Below are positions 27,569 through 36,796 of a stretch of 64,000 nucleotides of DNA, piece after piece; the first letter of the stretch is position 1; each line of letters opens with the position of its first letter. The translations under genes were made by a program, and so were the position numbers. Source of the stretch: Saccharopolyspora erythraea (GTDB lineage Bacteria > Actinomycetota > Actinomycetes > Mycobacteriales > Pseudonocardiaceae). Where the stretch lies: positions 2,418,001-2,482,000 of the forward strand of contig NZ_CP054839.1 of assembly GCF_018141105.1 (NCBI RefSeq), given 5' to 3'. The notes beneath the pieces were generated by a model. It ran no database searches. It saw only the letters and a program-made list of their open reading frames with translations, and was not told the origin of the DNA.

Positions 27569-27598
27569 GCGGCCGCCGAGCGCGCGCTCGGCGGCCGC
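27569..27598. repeat. Perfect 30-nt palindrome
   Basis: Half-site GCGGCCGCCGAGCGC followed directly by its reverse complement, with no spacer. It sits midway between two convergent transcription units; as RNA it is a strong GC hairpin from either side. Confidence 0.55.
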
Positions 27599-27718
27599 GA
27601 AGAACCGCGAATCGCCGGTAGTGGGTGAGCACCGATCATCTCGTGACGCAAATCACAGATCAATGCTGCCGTTCGGGTGCTTGTCACGGGGGTGGTCCTG
27701 TGGAGGCCGCCCCCGGTG

Positions 27719-27743
27719 CGGCCGGGCTCGCGCAGCCCGGCCG
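27719..27743 (-). terminator. Stem-loop directly after sigB
   Basis: 10-bp arms CGGCCGGGCT and AGCCCGGCCG with loop CGCGC, beginning 1 nt after the sigB stop codon on the minus strand. Confidence 0.65.
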
Positions 27744-27744
27744 G

Positions 27745-28719
27745 TCAGCTCGCGTAGGCGCGGAGCTTGTCGGCCCGGTCCCCCTGGCGGAGCTTGGACA
27801 TGACCTCGCGCTCGATCTGGCGGACGCGCTCGCGGGAGAGCCCGAACGCCTTGCCGATCTGGTCCAGCGTCCTGGGCTGGCCGTCGTCGAGCCCGTAGCG
27901 CATCCGGATGACCGCCTGCTCGCGCTCCTCCAGGGTCGCCAGCACCCGGCGCAGGTCGTCCTGCAGGAAGCCCGAGATCACCGCGTTCTCGGCGTCGGCG
28001 GACTCGGCGTCCTCGATGAAGTCGCCGAGCGGCGCGTCCTCCTCGGCCCCGACCGGCATGTCCAGGCTCACCGGGTCGCGGGAGTGGTCGAGCAGGTCGG
28101 CGACCTTCTCGACGGTCAGCCCGGCCTCGTTGGCCAGCTCCTCGTCGGTGGCCTCGCGGCCGAGCTTCTGGTGCAGGTCGCGCTTGATGCGGGCGATCTT
28201 GTTCACCTGCTCGACCAGGTGGACCGGCAGCCGGATGGTACGGCTCTGGTCGGCCATGCCGCGGGTGATGGCCTGGCGGATCCACCACGTCGCGTACGTG
28301 GAGAACTTGAAGCCCTTGGTGTAGTCGAACTTCTCCACGGCCCGGATCAGGCCGAGGTTGCCCTCCTGGATCAGGTCCAGCAGCGGCATGCCGCGGCCGG
28401 TGTAGCGCTTGGCGAGGCTGACCACGAGCCGGAGGTTGGCCTCCATCAGGTGGTTCTTGGCCAGCACGCCGTCCCGGACGACCGCCCTGAGGTCGCTGCG
28501 CCGCTCGGGGGAGAGCTTCCCGCTCGTCTCCAGCACGTGGTTGGCGAAGACGCCGGCCTCGATCCGCTTGGCGAGGTCGACCTCCTCCTGCGCGGTGAGC
28601 AGCGCGGTGCGGCCGATGCCGTTGAGGTAGACCCGCACCAGGTCGGCCGAGGGGCCTTGGGTGTCGAGGTCCGCCTCGAAGGCGGCAGCGTCCGAGGTGA
28701 TGGTCTGCGGGACGGTCAT
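27745..28719 (-). CDS. sigB: Group 2 (principal-like) RNA polymerase sigma factor SigB
   Basis: A 324-residue sigma-70 factor without the long N-terminal region 1.1 of SigA. Region 1.2 is [17 protein letters not shown], region 2 includes [20 protein letters not shown], region 3 covers [17 protein letters not shown], and region 4.2 is [19 protein letters not shown]. It is the stationary-phase and stress paralogue of SigA (41.3-42.7 kb here), with nearly the same promoter-reading residues. ATG 28719 is used because GGGAGGGAG stands just before it; a frame from 28758 has none. Confidence 0.93.
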   Translation of the reverse strand: MTVPQTITSDAAAFEADLDTQGPSADLVRVYLNGIGRTALLTAQEEVDLAKRIEAGVFANHVLETSGKLSPERRSDLRAVVRDGVLAKNHLMEANLRLVVSLAKRYTGRGMPLLDLIQEGNLGLIRAVEKFDYTKGFKFSTYATWWIRQAITRGMADQSRTIRLPVHLVEQVNKIARIKRDLHQKLGREATDEELANEAGLTVEKVADLLDHSRDPVSLDMPVGAEEDAPLGDFIEDAESADAENAVISGFLQDDLRRVLATLEEREQAVIRMRYGLDDGQPRTLDQIGKAFGLSRERVRQIEREVMSKLRQGDRADKLRAYAS

Positions 28720-29057
28720 TGAGCTCCCTCCCTGGCGGGCTGGCTTGGCGCGAATCACACCGACGCACCGTCACGTGGTGTGGAAGGCGCGTACGCTCGG
28801 TATCGGGAACCGAGAGCCGCGCCGACGTCTGGGTTGCGGTTCGTGGCTGGCTGTCTGGTCGGGCGGACGGTCATCGGCACCGACGTCGTCGGTGTCCTGC
28901 CGGACTTCGGGGGCTGCCGAGGCCCGGCTGTCGAAGCTTGGTTACCTGGAAAACGAAGGCGGTGCCGAATTCGTTCCCGGACTTCTCAACCTGAGGACGT
29001 CATGGCCGTCACATCCGTTGCTCCGCCAATCCTGAGGATTTGCTGAGAGCCGTTTCT
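28720..29057. other. Gene-free region upstream of sigB
   Basis: 338 nt between dtd and sigB, both on the minus strand, with no convincing coding frame. It must carry the sigB promoter. A candidate is the GGTTCCCGATACC segment (minus strand, near 28801-28813), but I cannot assign -35 and -10 boxes with confidence. Confidence 0.45.
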
Positions 29058-29483
29058 TCAGACGTCAACCAAAAGGGTGAATGGGCCGTCGTTGACGCTC
29101 TCCACCGACATCATCGCCGCGAACTTGCCCGTCTCCACGTGCGCGCCGCGTTCCCGCAGGGCCGTCACCACCGCCTCGACCAGCGGTTCGGCGTGCTCCG
29201 GCCGGGCGGCCTCGGTCCAGGACGGGCGGCGGCCCTTCCTGGTCGAGCCGTAGAGGGTGAACTGGCTCACGACGAGCAACGGCGCCCCGGTCTCGGCACA
29301 CGACCGCTCGTCGCGCAGCGCACGAATCTCGTGCAGTTTGCGAGCCATTTTCACGGCGTGTTCCGCGCCATCCGAATGTGTCACGCCCAATAGGACGAGC
29401 AACCCCGGTTCGTCGATGCGGCCGACATCGACACCGTCGACGCTTACCGAGGCGCGAGTGACCCGTGTGACCACTGCCCTCAT
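29058..29483 (-). CDS. dtd: D-aminoacyl-tRNA deacylase
   Basis: A 141-residue enzyme that hydrolyses D-amino acids (and glycine misattached to tRNA-Ala) from tRNA. The family motifs are complete: MRAVVTRVTRASVSVDG at the start, LVVSQFTLYG with the catalytic SQxT, and the cross-subunit GP motif as VESVNDGPFTLLVDV at the end. Its ATG overlaps the stop of the methyltransferase gene (ATGA), so the two are co-translated. Confidence 0.95.
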   Translation of the reverse strand: MRAVVTRVTRASVSVDGVDVGRIDEPGLLVLLGVTHSDGAEHAVKMARKLHEIRALRDERSCAETGAPLLVVSQFTLYGSTRKGRRPSWTEAARPEHAEPLVEAVVTALRERGAHVETGKFAAMMSVESVNDGPFTLLVDV

Positions 29484-31012
29484 TCGGCGCTCTCCGCCCA
29501 TTCGGCCGGGACGACCATTCCGTGGCGCACGAGTTCGCGCAGCATCGGCACCGCTGCGCGGGTCAGCTCCTCGACGTCCTCGCCGCAGCCCACGGCGAGC
29601 AGCTCGACGAGGTCGCCGACCGGCATCGCGCCGCGGCAGCCCGCCAGCAGCCGCACGCCCAGGTCGTCGATCTCGTGCTGCCAGCCGGGCCCGTCGGTCC
29701 GGTGCAGCCGGTGCACGACGGCCTGCCAGCCCTCGTCGGAGGGGGCCGAGACCTCCTCCAGGACCGTGCTCGGCGCCGTCGTGAGCCGCGAGGCCAGCAG
29801 GTCCTGAGGGGAGCCGTGCGCGCGCAGCCAGTCCACGCGGCGCAGCCACTGGTCGGTCTCGGGACCCAGCGGGTCGTCGTAGGCGTGGCGCAGGTCTTCG
29901 CAGACCACCTCGCCGCGCGCGGCGTCGGTGCGGCGCAGTGTCACGAAGCCGAAGCCGACGCCCTCCACCTCGTTGGCCTCGAACCAGTCGAGCCACTCGC
30001 CCGCCTTCTGCCGGCCGGCCTGCGAGCGGGCGTCGTAGCCGGCGTCGCGCAACCAGGTGCCGACGTAGAGCGCGGGGTCGGCCACGTCGCGCTGGACGAA
30101 CCAGGCGTCCACGCCGCCCGGTGGCAGCCACCGGGAGACGCGCTCCTGCCAGTCCTCACCGCGGCGGTGCACCCACGACGCGAGCAGCTGGCCGGTGCCG
30201 CCCTCGTTGAGCAGCGACGGCAGCTGGCGCACGACCAGGGCGCTGGCGTCGTCGCCGGCCAGCCCGGAGTCGCGGTAGGTGAAGTCGGTCCTGGCCGGGC
30301 CGACCACGAACGGCGGGTTGCACACGACCTGGTCGAAGCGCCTGCCGCGCACCGGTTCGAACCACTCGCCCTCGGCGAGCTCGACGTCGATCCGGTTCAG
30401 GCGGAAGGTCGCGTCGGCCAGCGCCAGCGCGCGCTTGGAGACGTCGGTCGCGGTGACGTGCTCGGCGTGGGTGCTGGCGTGCAGCGCCTGCACGCCGCAG
30501 CCGGTGCCCAGGTCGAGCACCGAGCCGACCGGGCGGCGGGAGGTCGCGCGCACCAGGCTCAGCGAGGCGTGCCCGACACCCAGCACGTGGTCGGGGCTCA
30601 CGGGCCGGCCGTCGCCGCGCAGGTCGGCGTCCAGGTCCGACACCACCCACCACGAGTCGTCGCCGCTGCCGTGCGGCCGGACGTCGAGTCCGGCGCGGAT
30701 CTCGTCGCCGTCGGCGCGCAGCAGCCCTGCCGCGCGCGCCTGGTCCAGCGGCAGCCCTCCGAGCGCCGCCTTGACCACCGCGACGGGCTCGGCGGTGCCC
30801 AGCAGGAACAGCCGGACGAAGGTGCCCAGCGGCCCGGCGTCGGCGCTGGCGCGCAGCGCCGGGACCGGCTCGCCGCGGCCGAGCGCGGCGTGCGCCTCGG
30901 AGCCGAGCAGGTCGACCACGCCGTCGGCGTCGTAGCGCGCGGAGAGGAAGGCGTCGCGGAGTCGTTCGATGAGGTCATCGGATAGATCGGGAATCACGCC
31001 ATCGATCCTCAC
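29480..31012 (-). CDS. Class I SAM-dependent methyltransferase (MTS-type)
   Basis: A 510-residue protein. Residues about 1-130 form a helical N-terminal domain, about 150-330 an MTS methyltransferase fold with VLDLGTGCGVQALHAS and the catalytic CNPPFVVG, and a C-terminal helical region follows. The NPPF motif means methylation of a planar nitrogen or base, so RNA, DNA or a protein glutamine is likely. GTG 31012 is the first reasonable start; GTG 30997 (MIPDLSDD) is an alternative. It is coupled to dtd, which suggests a translation-related role. The target is unknown. Confidence 0.82.
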   Translation of the reverse strand: MRIDGVIPDLSDDLIERLRDAFLSARYDADGVVDLLGSEAHAALGRGEPVPALRASADAGPLGTFVRLFLLGTAEPVAVVKAALGGLPLDQARAAGLLRADGDEIRAGLDVRPHGSGDDSWWVVSDLDADLRGDGRPVSPDHVLGVGHASLSLVRATSRRPVGSVLDLGTGCGVQALHASTHAEHVTATDVSKRALALADATFRLNRIDVELAEGEWFEPVRGRRFDQVVCNPPFVVGPARTDFTYRDSGLAGDDASALVVRQLPSLLNEGGTGQLLASWVHRRGEDWQERVSRWLPPGGVDAWFVQRDVADPALYVGTWLRDAGYDARSQAGRQKAGEWLDWFEANEVEGVGFGFVTLRRTDAARGEVVCEDLRHAYDDPLGPETDQWLRRVDWLRAHGSPQDLLASRLTTAPSTVLEEVSAPSDEGWQAVVHRLHRTDGPGWQHEIDDLGVRLLAGCRGAMPVGDLVELLAVGCGEDVEELTRAAVPMLRELVRHGMVVPAEWAESAE

Positions 31013-31240
31013 ATGCACGGCGGACGTGCACCCGCCGCACCGGCGGCCGCGGGGACCTGGCCGGGTCCGATCCCGAACCGGAGCGCGTCGCCACATCGGA
31101 AGCGGGCCGGGTGGGGGAGCTGGCCGGCACGCTCGCGGCGGCCGACGCCAAGCTGGTGGATCTGGCGGGCGAGGCGGGCGGGCTGTTCGGCGAACCGAGG
31201 CTGAAACGCCGCCGCGCGGTCCTCGTGCCACGCTTGGCGC

Positions 31241-31813
31241 ATGACTCGCTCGCTGTACCTGACCCAGGACGCCGAAGCCGACGCGCTGCTCGGGCGCGAC
31301 CCGCTGGCGCTGCTGCTGGGGATGCTGCTGGACCAGCAGATCACGATGGAGAAGGCGTTCACCGGTCCCAAGACGCTGGCCGAGCGGCTCGGCGGCCTCG
31401 ACGTGAACCGCATCGCCACGATGGACCAGGAGGAGTTCCTGGCGGTGTGCGCCCAGCCGCCTGCGATCCACCGGTTCCCGGGGTCGATGGGCAAGCGCGT
31501 GCAGACCCTCTGCCAGTACCTCGTGGACACCTACGAGGGCGAGGTCGAGCGCGTCTGGCAGGAGGGCGACCCGTCGGGGCGGGAGGTGCTCAAGCGGCTC
31601 AAGGCGCTGCCCGGCTTCGGTGACCAGAAGGCCCGGATCTTCCTCGCCCTGCTCGGCAAGCAGTGGGAGGTGCGGCCCGAGGGGTGGCGGGAGGCCGCGG
31701 GCGCCTACGGGGAGGACGGCGTGCGCATGTCCATCGCCGACGTGGTCGACGAGCAGAGCCTCGAAGAGGTCCGCACCTGGAAGAAGCAGCAGAAGGCCGC
31801 CGCGAAGAAGTGA
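31241..31813 (+). CDS. HhH-GPD-type base-excision repair-like protein
   Basis: A 190-residue protein of the uncharacterised actinobacterial HhH-GPD family (TIGR03252-type). The helix-hairpin-helix is LKALPGFGDQKARIFLALL, preceded by LLLGMLLDQQITMEKAFTGP as in DNA glycosylases. The family is shorter than true endonuclease III proteins and lacks an iron-sulfur cluster. The lysine-rich tail (WKKQQKAAAKK) may bind DNA. The ATG start lacks a strong ribosome binding site. It is convergent with the PlsC gene, 13 nt apart. Confidence 0.82.
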   Translation: MTRSLYLTQDAEADALLGRDPLALLLGMLLDQQITMEKAFTGPKTLAERLGGLDVNRIATMDQEEFLAVCAQPPAIHRFPGSMGKRVQTLCQYLVDTYEGEVERVWQEGDPSGREVLKRLKALPGFGDQKARIFLALLGKQWEVRPEGWREAAGAYGEDGVRMSIADVVDEQSLEEVRTWKKQQKAAAKK

Positions 31814-31826
31814 CGCGCGGGGCGGC

Positions 31827-32498
31827 TCAGGCGGCTGCCGAGGACGGCTTCTGGTAGCGGTCCACGTACTCCTGTTCGGACAGCTCGGCGATCGCGTACA
31901 TGATCTCGTCGGTGATCGAGCGCAGGACCGGCAGCGAACCGTCCATGCCGGAGTAGCGGGAGAAGTCCAGCGGGTCTCCGAAACGCACCGTGACCGGCCG
32001 GACGCGGGGGATGCGGGTGCCGATCGGCTGGAGCTTGTCGGTCCCGGTCAGCGCGACCGGGACCACCGGCGCGCCGGTGCTCAGCGCCAGCCGCGCCACC
32101 CCGGTCCGGCCGCGGTAGAGCCGCCCGTCGGGCGAGCGGGTGCCCTCCGGGTGGATGCCGAACGCGCCGCCGTCGTTGAGCACCCGCTCGGCGGCCTCCA
32201 GCGCCTCCTTGGCCGCCCGGCCCTTGCCCCGGTCCACCGGGATCGCCCCGAGCGAGGTGAACATCCAGCGCGACAGGCCGCCCTTGAGCCCGGTGCCCCG
32301 GAAGTACTCGGCCTTGGCCAGGAACGCCACCGGGCGCGGCAGCACCAGCGGCACGATGAAGCTGTCGGCGACGGCGAGGTGGTTGGGGGCGAGGATGACC
32401 GGTCCGGTCATCGGGACCTTGTCGGCGTCGATGACGGCCGGGCGGTACACAGCCCGCGCCAGTGAGCCCACGACCCGTTTGGTCACCGCGTACAACAT
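31827..32498 (-). CDS. 1-acyl-sn-glycerol-3-phosphate acyltransferase (PlsC family)
   Basis: A 223-residue membrane-associated acyltransferase that should acylate lysophosphatidic acid or a related lysolipid. The HX4D motif is NHLAVADS and the glycerophosphate-binding motif is PEGTRSPDGRLYRG; a third block is GAPVVPVALTGTDKL. The ATG at 32498 has GGGAGG 4 nt upstream. It is divergent from the DUF3099 gene. Several PlsC paralogues occur in most actinobacteria, so the exact acceptor is uncertain. Confidence 0.88.
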   Translation of the reverse strand: MLYAVTKRVVGSLARAVYRPAVIDADKVPMTGPVILAPNHLAVADSFIVPLVLPRPVAFLAKAEYFRGTGLKGGLSRWMFTSLGAIPVDRGKGRAAKEALEAAERVLNDGGAFGIHPEGTRSPDGRLYRGRTGVARLALSTGAPVVPVALTGTDKLQPIGTRIPRVRPVTVRFGDPLDFSRYSGMDGSLPVLRSITDEIMYAIAELSEQEYVDRYQKPSSAAA

Positions 32499-32642
32499 GT
32501 CGCCTCCCGCTTCGTTCCCCGATCAAATCTAACCCCGTGGCATATCGCGTCGGTTGGCCACCGGTTACAGCCGTGTTCGGTCGGTATCCGGGCTGTCAGG
32601 CTCGGGCGCGGAGTGGGACGATGGACGGCAGGAGGTGGTGTC

Positions 32643-32972
32643 GTGAGTGGTTCGCAGCATGGCGACGACACCCCGGTGCTGATCACCGAGGCGCAGCCGT
32701 CCTACGACGACCAGCAGGCCGTGCGCAGGCGCAAGTACGCGATCATGATGGCGTGCCGGATCCCCTGCCTGGTGTTCGCGGCGCTGATCTACCAGGCCTG
32801 GCAGCTCTGGTGGCTCGCGCTGATCGTGCTGGCGATCTCGATCCCGCTGCCGTGGATGGCCGTGCTGATCGCCAACGACCGGCCGCCGCGCAAGCAGGAG
32901 CACGTCAGCCGTTACCGCCATTCCTCGCGTTCCATCGAGGCTCGCGAGCACCAGGTGATCGAGGGCCCCTGA
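32643..32972 (+). CDS. DUF3099 domain-containing membrane protein
   Basis: A 109-residue protein with two transmembrane helices (IPCLVFAALIYQAWQLW and LALIVLAISIPLPWMAVLI) between polar ends; the motif ISIPLPWMAVLIANDRPP is typical of DUF3099. The GTG at 32643 follows GGAGGTGGTGTC. The function is unknown. Together with the DUF3039 gene next door and sigB it recalls a conserved neighbourhood in mycobacteria. Confidence 0.85.
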   Translation: MSGSQHGDDTPVLITEAQPSYDDQQAVRRRKYAIMMACRIPCLVFAALIYQAWQLWWLALIVLAISIPLPWMAVLIANDRPPRKQEHVSRYRHSSRSIEAREHQVIEGP

Positions 32973-33061
32973 CCAGCGGACCGGCGGACCCCGGGCGTCA
33001 CCCGGACCCGCCGGTTCACCTTGCGAGCACCCGCACGCCGCGGGTGCGGCATCATGGAGCC

Positions 33062-33310
33062 ATGAGCACGATGACGCTTCCGGAGACCGACACCCGGCCC
33101 GAGACCACTGACCAGACCAGTGACGACCGGCCGGAGATGTTCCACTACGTGCAGAAGAACAAGATCGCCGAGAGCGCGGTCATGGGCACTCACGTGGTGG
33201 CCCTGTGCGGTGAGGTGTTCCCGGTCACCAAGTCCGCCAAGCCCGGGTCGCCCGTGTGCCCGGACTGCAAGAAGATCTACGAGTCGCTCCCGCCCGGCGG
33301 CGACAGCTGA
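33062..33310 (+). CDS. DUF3039 domain-containing protein
   Basis: An 82-residue soluble protein with a probable single zinc site: Cys in HVVALCGEVF and CxxC in PVCPDCKKIYESL. The core FHYVQKNKI...V.G..VVALCG defines DUF3039. The ATG is 89 nt after the DUF3099 gene without a clear ribosome binding site. It is convergent with the YihY-type gene. The function is unknown; a small zinc-binding regulatory protein is possible. Confidence 0.88.
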   Translation: MSTMTLPETDTRPETTDQTSDDRPEMFHYVQKNKIAESAVMGTHVVALCGEVFPVTKSAKPGSPVCPDCKKIYESLPPGGDS

Positions 33311-33342
33311 CAGCGCGCCCGGCGCCGGCACGCGCGGTGGTG

Positions 33343-34557
33343 TCAGCCACCGCGCTGTTCTGCTCTCCTGACCTTCTCGGCGTCGGCCGCCCGGGCCTGC
33401 TCGGTGTGCTCCGGGTCGGCTGAATCGTCCTCTCGTGCTAGCTCGCGCCCCGATTCGCGTGCTTCGGTGCCCTCGGTCGCGGGGGCGGTCCCGTTCCTCG
33501 GCAGATGCAGGGTGGGCGGGACGCCGGGCTCCTCGTCACCGGTGTGCTCGGCGTTGCCGTTGCGCCACGCCTGGTAGCCCTCCTCGGTGTGCATCCGCTG
33601 GGCCATGCGCCGCATCTCGAGGCGGCGCCACCGGCGGCGCTCCTTGCGCGTCATCTTCGCGGGCCACATCTCCTCGATGGCGTTGTTGAACTGCGCCCCG
33701 ATGATGATGGCCATCCCGATGAAGAACGCGAACAGCAGGAACGCGATGGGCGTCGCCAGCGCGCCGTAGGTGTAGCCGGTGCCGGTGACCCACGCGATGT
33801 AGAGCCGCATGCCGATGCTGGAGCACAGGAACACCAGCATCGCCAGCAGCGCGCCCGGCAGCCCGCGGTGCCACGGCAGCTTCCTGGGCAGCGACACCTT
33901 GTACAGCGTGGCCAGAGCCAGCACCAGCAGCACGCCGGTGGCGGGGTAGTAGAACACCCGGATGAGCCAGGCGACGTCGTCCTGGAACTCCTGGGGGACC
34001 ACCCGCACCAGCCAGTCCGGCCCCAGCGCGATGACCGGCAGCCCGATGACCGCCAGCACCAGGCTCACGAGGTAGAGCAGCAGAGCGAAGGTCCGCTGCC
34101 ACACGCTGTGGCGGACCATGTACTGGTTGTAGGCGAGGGTGATCGAGTCCACGAGGGACGCCAGCGCCGACGAACCCGCCCACAGTGACAGCAGGAAACC
34201 GACCGAGACGATCTCGGTCCGTCCCTTGGTGAGGATGTCGCCGACCGTCGGCGCGATGATCTGGTCGACCACGTTGCTGCTGAAGACGGTGCGGCTGAAG
34301 CCCAGGATGTTGGCGTGCACCGCGTCGATGACCGCGGGCCCGAACCAGTCGGCGATGAACCCGATGCTGCCCAGCAGACCCAGCAGCAGCGGCGGCATCG
34401 ACAGCGTCTGCCAGAACGCGGCCGCCGCCGACTCCGAGAAGATGTTGTCCCACCACGCCTTGGTCACCGTGCGCCACACCAGACGCAGCGGCCCCCGCTT
34501 CACCGGACGGTCGGGTGGCGTCTGCGGCCGGTAGTGGTTGTTCGGACTGGCAGCCAT
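33343..34557 (-). CDS. YihY/BrkB-family integral membrane protein
   Basis: A 404-residue inner-membrane protein with six hydrophobic helices between residues about 45 and 300 and a long polar, acidic C-terminal tail (about 300-404, GEEPGV...EREDDS-like composition). The segments AAAAFWQTLSMPPLLLGLLG and FNNAIEEMWPAKMTR are typical of YihY/BrkB proteins, once misnamed ribonuclease BN. The transport substrate is unknown. The charged tail is longer than in most relatives. Confidence 0.87.
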   Translation of the reverse strand: MAASPNNHYRPQTPPDRPVKRGPLRLVWRTVTKAWWDNIFSESAAAAFWQTLSMPPLLLGLLGSIGFIADWFGPAVIDAVHANILGFSRTVFSSNVVDQIIAPTVGDILTKGRTEIVSVGFLLSLWAGSSALASLVDSITLAYNQYMVRHSVWQRTFALLLYLVSLVLAVIGLPVIALGPDWLVRVVPQEFQDDVAWLIRVFYYPATGVLLVLALATLYKVSLPRKLPWHRGLPGALLAMLVFLCSSIGMRLYIAWVTGTGYTYGALATPIAFLLFAFFIGMAIIIGAQFNNAIEEMWPAKMTRKERRRWRRLEMRRMAQRMHTEEGYQAWRNGNAEHTGDEEPGVPPTLHLPRNGTAPATEGTEARESGRELAREDDSADPEHTEQARAADAEKVRRAEQRGG

Positions 34558-34796
34558 GGCGCCTACAAGGATGCTTCATACCGGTCTGTAGCGGGCGGCG
34601 ACCCGTGCAAATCGAGATGTCATCCCGATCTCAGCACGGCCCGCCACTGGTCGGGCCGCCCGCCCGGGCGGTGGCGGCGAGGTAGGCTGCACGGCGGCTC
34701 CCGAGCGCTTCACGGCCGGGAGCCTTCGACGTGGGCCGCGCGCATGGGGGCGTGAACTGCAGGTCCGGAAATCGCGGGAAGGAGCGGCGAGCAGGC

Positions 34797-36572
34797 GTGT
34801 CGGAGGCGCAAGTCGACTATTCCGTCCGATCCGTACTCAGTGACCCATCGCAGGCGCCTTCCCGCCCGCTGCGGGCGTGGCAGCGCCGGGCGCTGACCAA
34901 GTACCTGGCAGGCAGGCCGCAGGACTTCCTGGCCGTCGCCACGCCCGGCGCGGGCAAGACGACCTTCGGGCTGCGCGTCGCCTCCGAACTGCTGGCCGAC
35001 CGGACGGTGGACTCGGTCACGGTCGTGGCACCCACCGAGCACCTCAAGCACCAGTGGGCGCTGGCGGCCGGCGGCGCGGGCATCGCGCTGGACTCCAACT
35101 TCCGCAACGGCGACGGCGTGACCTCCAGCGACTACCAGGGCGTCGTGCTGACCTACGCGCAGGTCGCCGCGCACCCGACGCTGCACCGCGTGCGCACCGA
35201 GCGGCGCAAGACGCTGGTCATCCTCGACGAGGTGCACCACGCCGGGGACGCCAAGTCGTGGGGCGACGCCGTGCGCGAGGCGTTCACCCCCGCCGTGCGG
35301 CGGCTGGCGCTGACCGGTACGCCGTTCCGCAGCGACGACTCGCCGATCCCGTTCATCAACTACGAGCCCGACGCCGACGGCTCGCTGCGCAGCAGCGCCG
35401 ACCACTCCTACGGCTACTCCGACGCACTGAAGGACGGCGTCGTGCGCCCGGTGGTGTTCCTGGCGTACTCGGGTGAGACGCGGTGGCGGACCAGCGCGGG
35501 CGACGAGTACAGCGCCCGCCTAGGCGAGCCGCTGACGGCCGAGCAGACCGCGCGGGCGTGGCGCACGGCGCTGGACCCGTCGGGGGAGTGGATCCCGTCG
35601 GTGCTGCAGGCCGCCGACACCCGGCTGACGCAGCTGCGCAAGGGCGGCATCCCGGACGCGGGCGGGCTGGTCATCGCCTCCGACCACGTCACGGCCAAGG
35701 CCTACGCCAAGACGCTGCACCACCTCACCGGCGTCGAACCCGTGGTGGTGCTCTCCGACGACCCGAAGGCGTCCGGGCGCATCGCGGAGTTCTCCGAGTC
35801 CGAGGACCGGTGGATGGTCGCGGTCCGGATGGTCAGCGAAGGCGTCGACGTGCCGCGCCTGGCGGTCGGCGTCTACGCCACCAGCGCCTCGACGCCGCTG
35901 TTCTTCGCCCAGGCCATCGGCCGGTTCGTGCGTGCGCGCAGACCGGGGGAGACCGCGAGCGTCTTCCTGCCCAGCGTGCCGGTGCTGCTGGAGCTGGCCA
36001 GCCAGCTCGAGGCCGAGCGCGACCACGTGCTGGGCAAGCCGCACCGCGAGAAGGACGGCTGGGACGACGAGCTGCTCGCCGAGGCCAACCGCAGCCGCGA
36101 CGAGCCCGGTGAGGAGGAGAAGGCGTTCACCTCGCTTGGCGCCGACGCCGAGCTCGACCAGGTGATCTACGACGGGTCGTCCTTCGGCACCGCCGCGTTC
36201 GGCACGTCCGAGGACGAGCAGGACTACCTCGGACTGCCGGGCCTGCTCGAGCCGGACCAGGTGCGCGCCCTGTTGCGGCAGCGGCAGGAGGAGCAGCTCA
36301 CCGAGGTCGCCAAGCGAGAGTCGGCCGACAAGGCGGCGAAGGCGGCCAAGGCCGAGGAGGAGGCCCAGCAGCGCAAGCCGCAGAGCGTGCAGGAGCGCAT
36401 CCACGGGCTGCGCAAGGAGCTCAACACGCTGGTGTCGCTGCACCACCACCGCACCCGCAAGCCACACGGCATGATCCACAACGAGCTGCGGAGGGTGTGC
36501 GGGGGACCGCCGACCGCGATGGCCTCCGTCGAACAGCTCGAGGAGCGCATCGCGACACTGCGGTCCTGGTGA
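34797..36572 (+). CDS. DEAD/DEAH-box helicase (SF2)
   Basis: A 591-residue ATP-dependent helicase of the XPB/type III restriction-like branch. Motifs: Q-region RAWQRRALTKYL, Walker A ATPGAGKTTF, motif II LDEVHHAG, motif III LTGTPFRSDD, motif V RMVSEGVDVPRLAVGVY and motif VI QAIGRFVRAR. After residue 480 comes a lysine/glutamate-rich coiled coil (RQRQEEQLTEVAKRESADK), then a conserved end with HHHRTRKPHGMIHNELRR. GTG 34797 has GGAAGGAG at 12 nt. No restriction or modification partner is adjacent, so it is probably a stand-alone nucleic acid remodeller. Confidence 0.88.
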   Translation: MSEAQVDYSVRSVLSDPSQAPSRPLRAWQRRALTKYLAGRPQDFLAVATPGAGKTTFGLRVASELLADRTVDSVTVVAPTEHLKHQWALAAGGAGIALDSNFRNGDGVTSSDYQGVVLTYAQVAAHPTLHRVRTERRKTLVILDEVHHAGDAKSWGDAVREAFTPAVRRLALTGTPFRSDDSPIPFINYEPDADGSLRSSADHSYGYSDALKDGVVRPVVFLAYSGETRWRTSAGDEYSARLGEPLTAEQTARAWRTALDPSGEWIPSVLQAADTRLTQLRKGGIPDAGGLVIASDHVTAKAYAKTLHHLTGVEPVVVLSDDPKASGRIAEFSESEDRWMVAVRMVSEGVDVPRLAVGVYATSASTPLFFAQAIGRFVRARRPGETASVFLPSVPVLLELASQLEAERDHVLGKPHREKDGWDDELLAEANRSRDEPGEEEKAFTSLGADAELDQVIYDGSSFGTAAFGTSEDEQDYLGLPGLLEPDQVRALLRQRQEEQLTEVAKRESADKAAKAAKAEEEAQQRKPQSVQERIHGLRKELNTLVSLHHHRTRKPHGMIHNELRRVCGGPPTAMASVEQLEERIATLRSW

Positions 36573-36611
36573 GTGACGTGCGGTGAGCCACGGCGCGACC
36601 TGCGCCGAGCG

Positions 36612-36653
36612 CGGCGAACGGCCCTCGCGGCGTGGCCGCCGGGCCGTTCGGCG
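36612..36653 (+). terminator. Nested stem-loop after the helicase gene
   Basis: Outer arms CGGCGAACGGCC and GGCCGTTCGGCG pair at 11 of 12 positions; the loop holds a second hairpin (GCGGC gtg GCCGC). It begins 39 nt after the stop. Confidence 0.6.
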
Positions 36654-36670
36654 GGAGCGGTCGTACCGGG

Positions 36671-36796
36671 TCAGTCCACACCGTCGACCCACGCGAGCCG
36701 GACTTCTCCGAGCACGGCGAGACGCCTGCGCGCCTGTTCGGCGGAGGTGAACCGGCCGAAGAGGTGCCCGCCGCCCGGCAGGTAAGGAGAGCCCAT
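36671..36796 (-). CDS. Possible small protein, 41 residues
   Basis: An ORF with a good Shine-Dalgarno (GGGAG 5 nt before the ATG), strongly GC-biased third positions, and a protein-like sequence that includes HLFGRFTSAEQARRR and LAVLGEVRLAWVDGVD. Its ATG shares bases with the ATG of the decayed XRE gene on the other strand (CATG at 36794-36797). I do not recognise the family. Chance cannot be excluded at this length. Confidence 0.4.
   Translation of the reverse strand: MGSPYLPGGGHLFGRFTSAEQARRRLAVLGEVRLAWVDGVD

Larger units (their letters stand above)
27336..27744. other. Gene-free spacer rich in hairpins
   Basis: 409 nt between the convergent phosphatase and sigB genes, with no credible coding frame. 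It contains three separate stem-loops, listed individually. It looks like a double terminator region rather than an unrecognised gene. Confidence 0.55.

Noticed and set aside
29058-30131. A longer dtd reading frame
   Set aside because: The extension is out of frame with the methyltransferase and has no family similarity; dtd starts at 29483 in an ATGA overlap.
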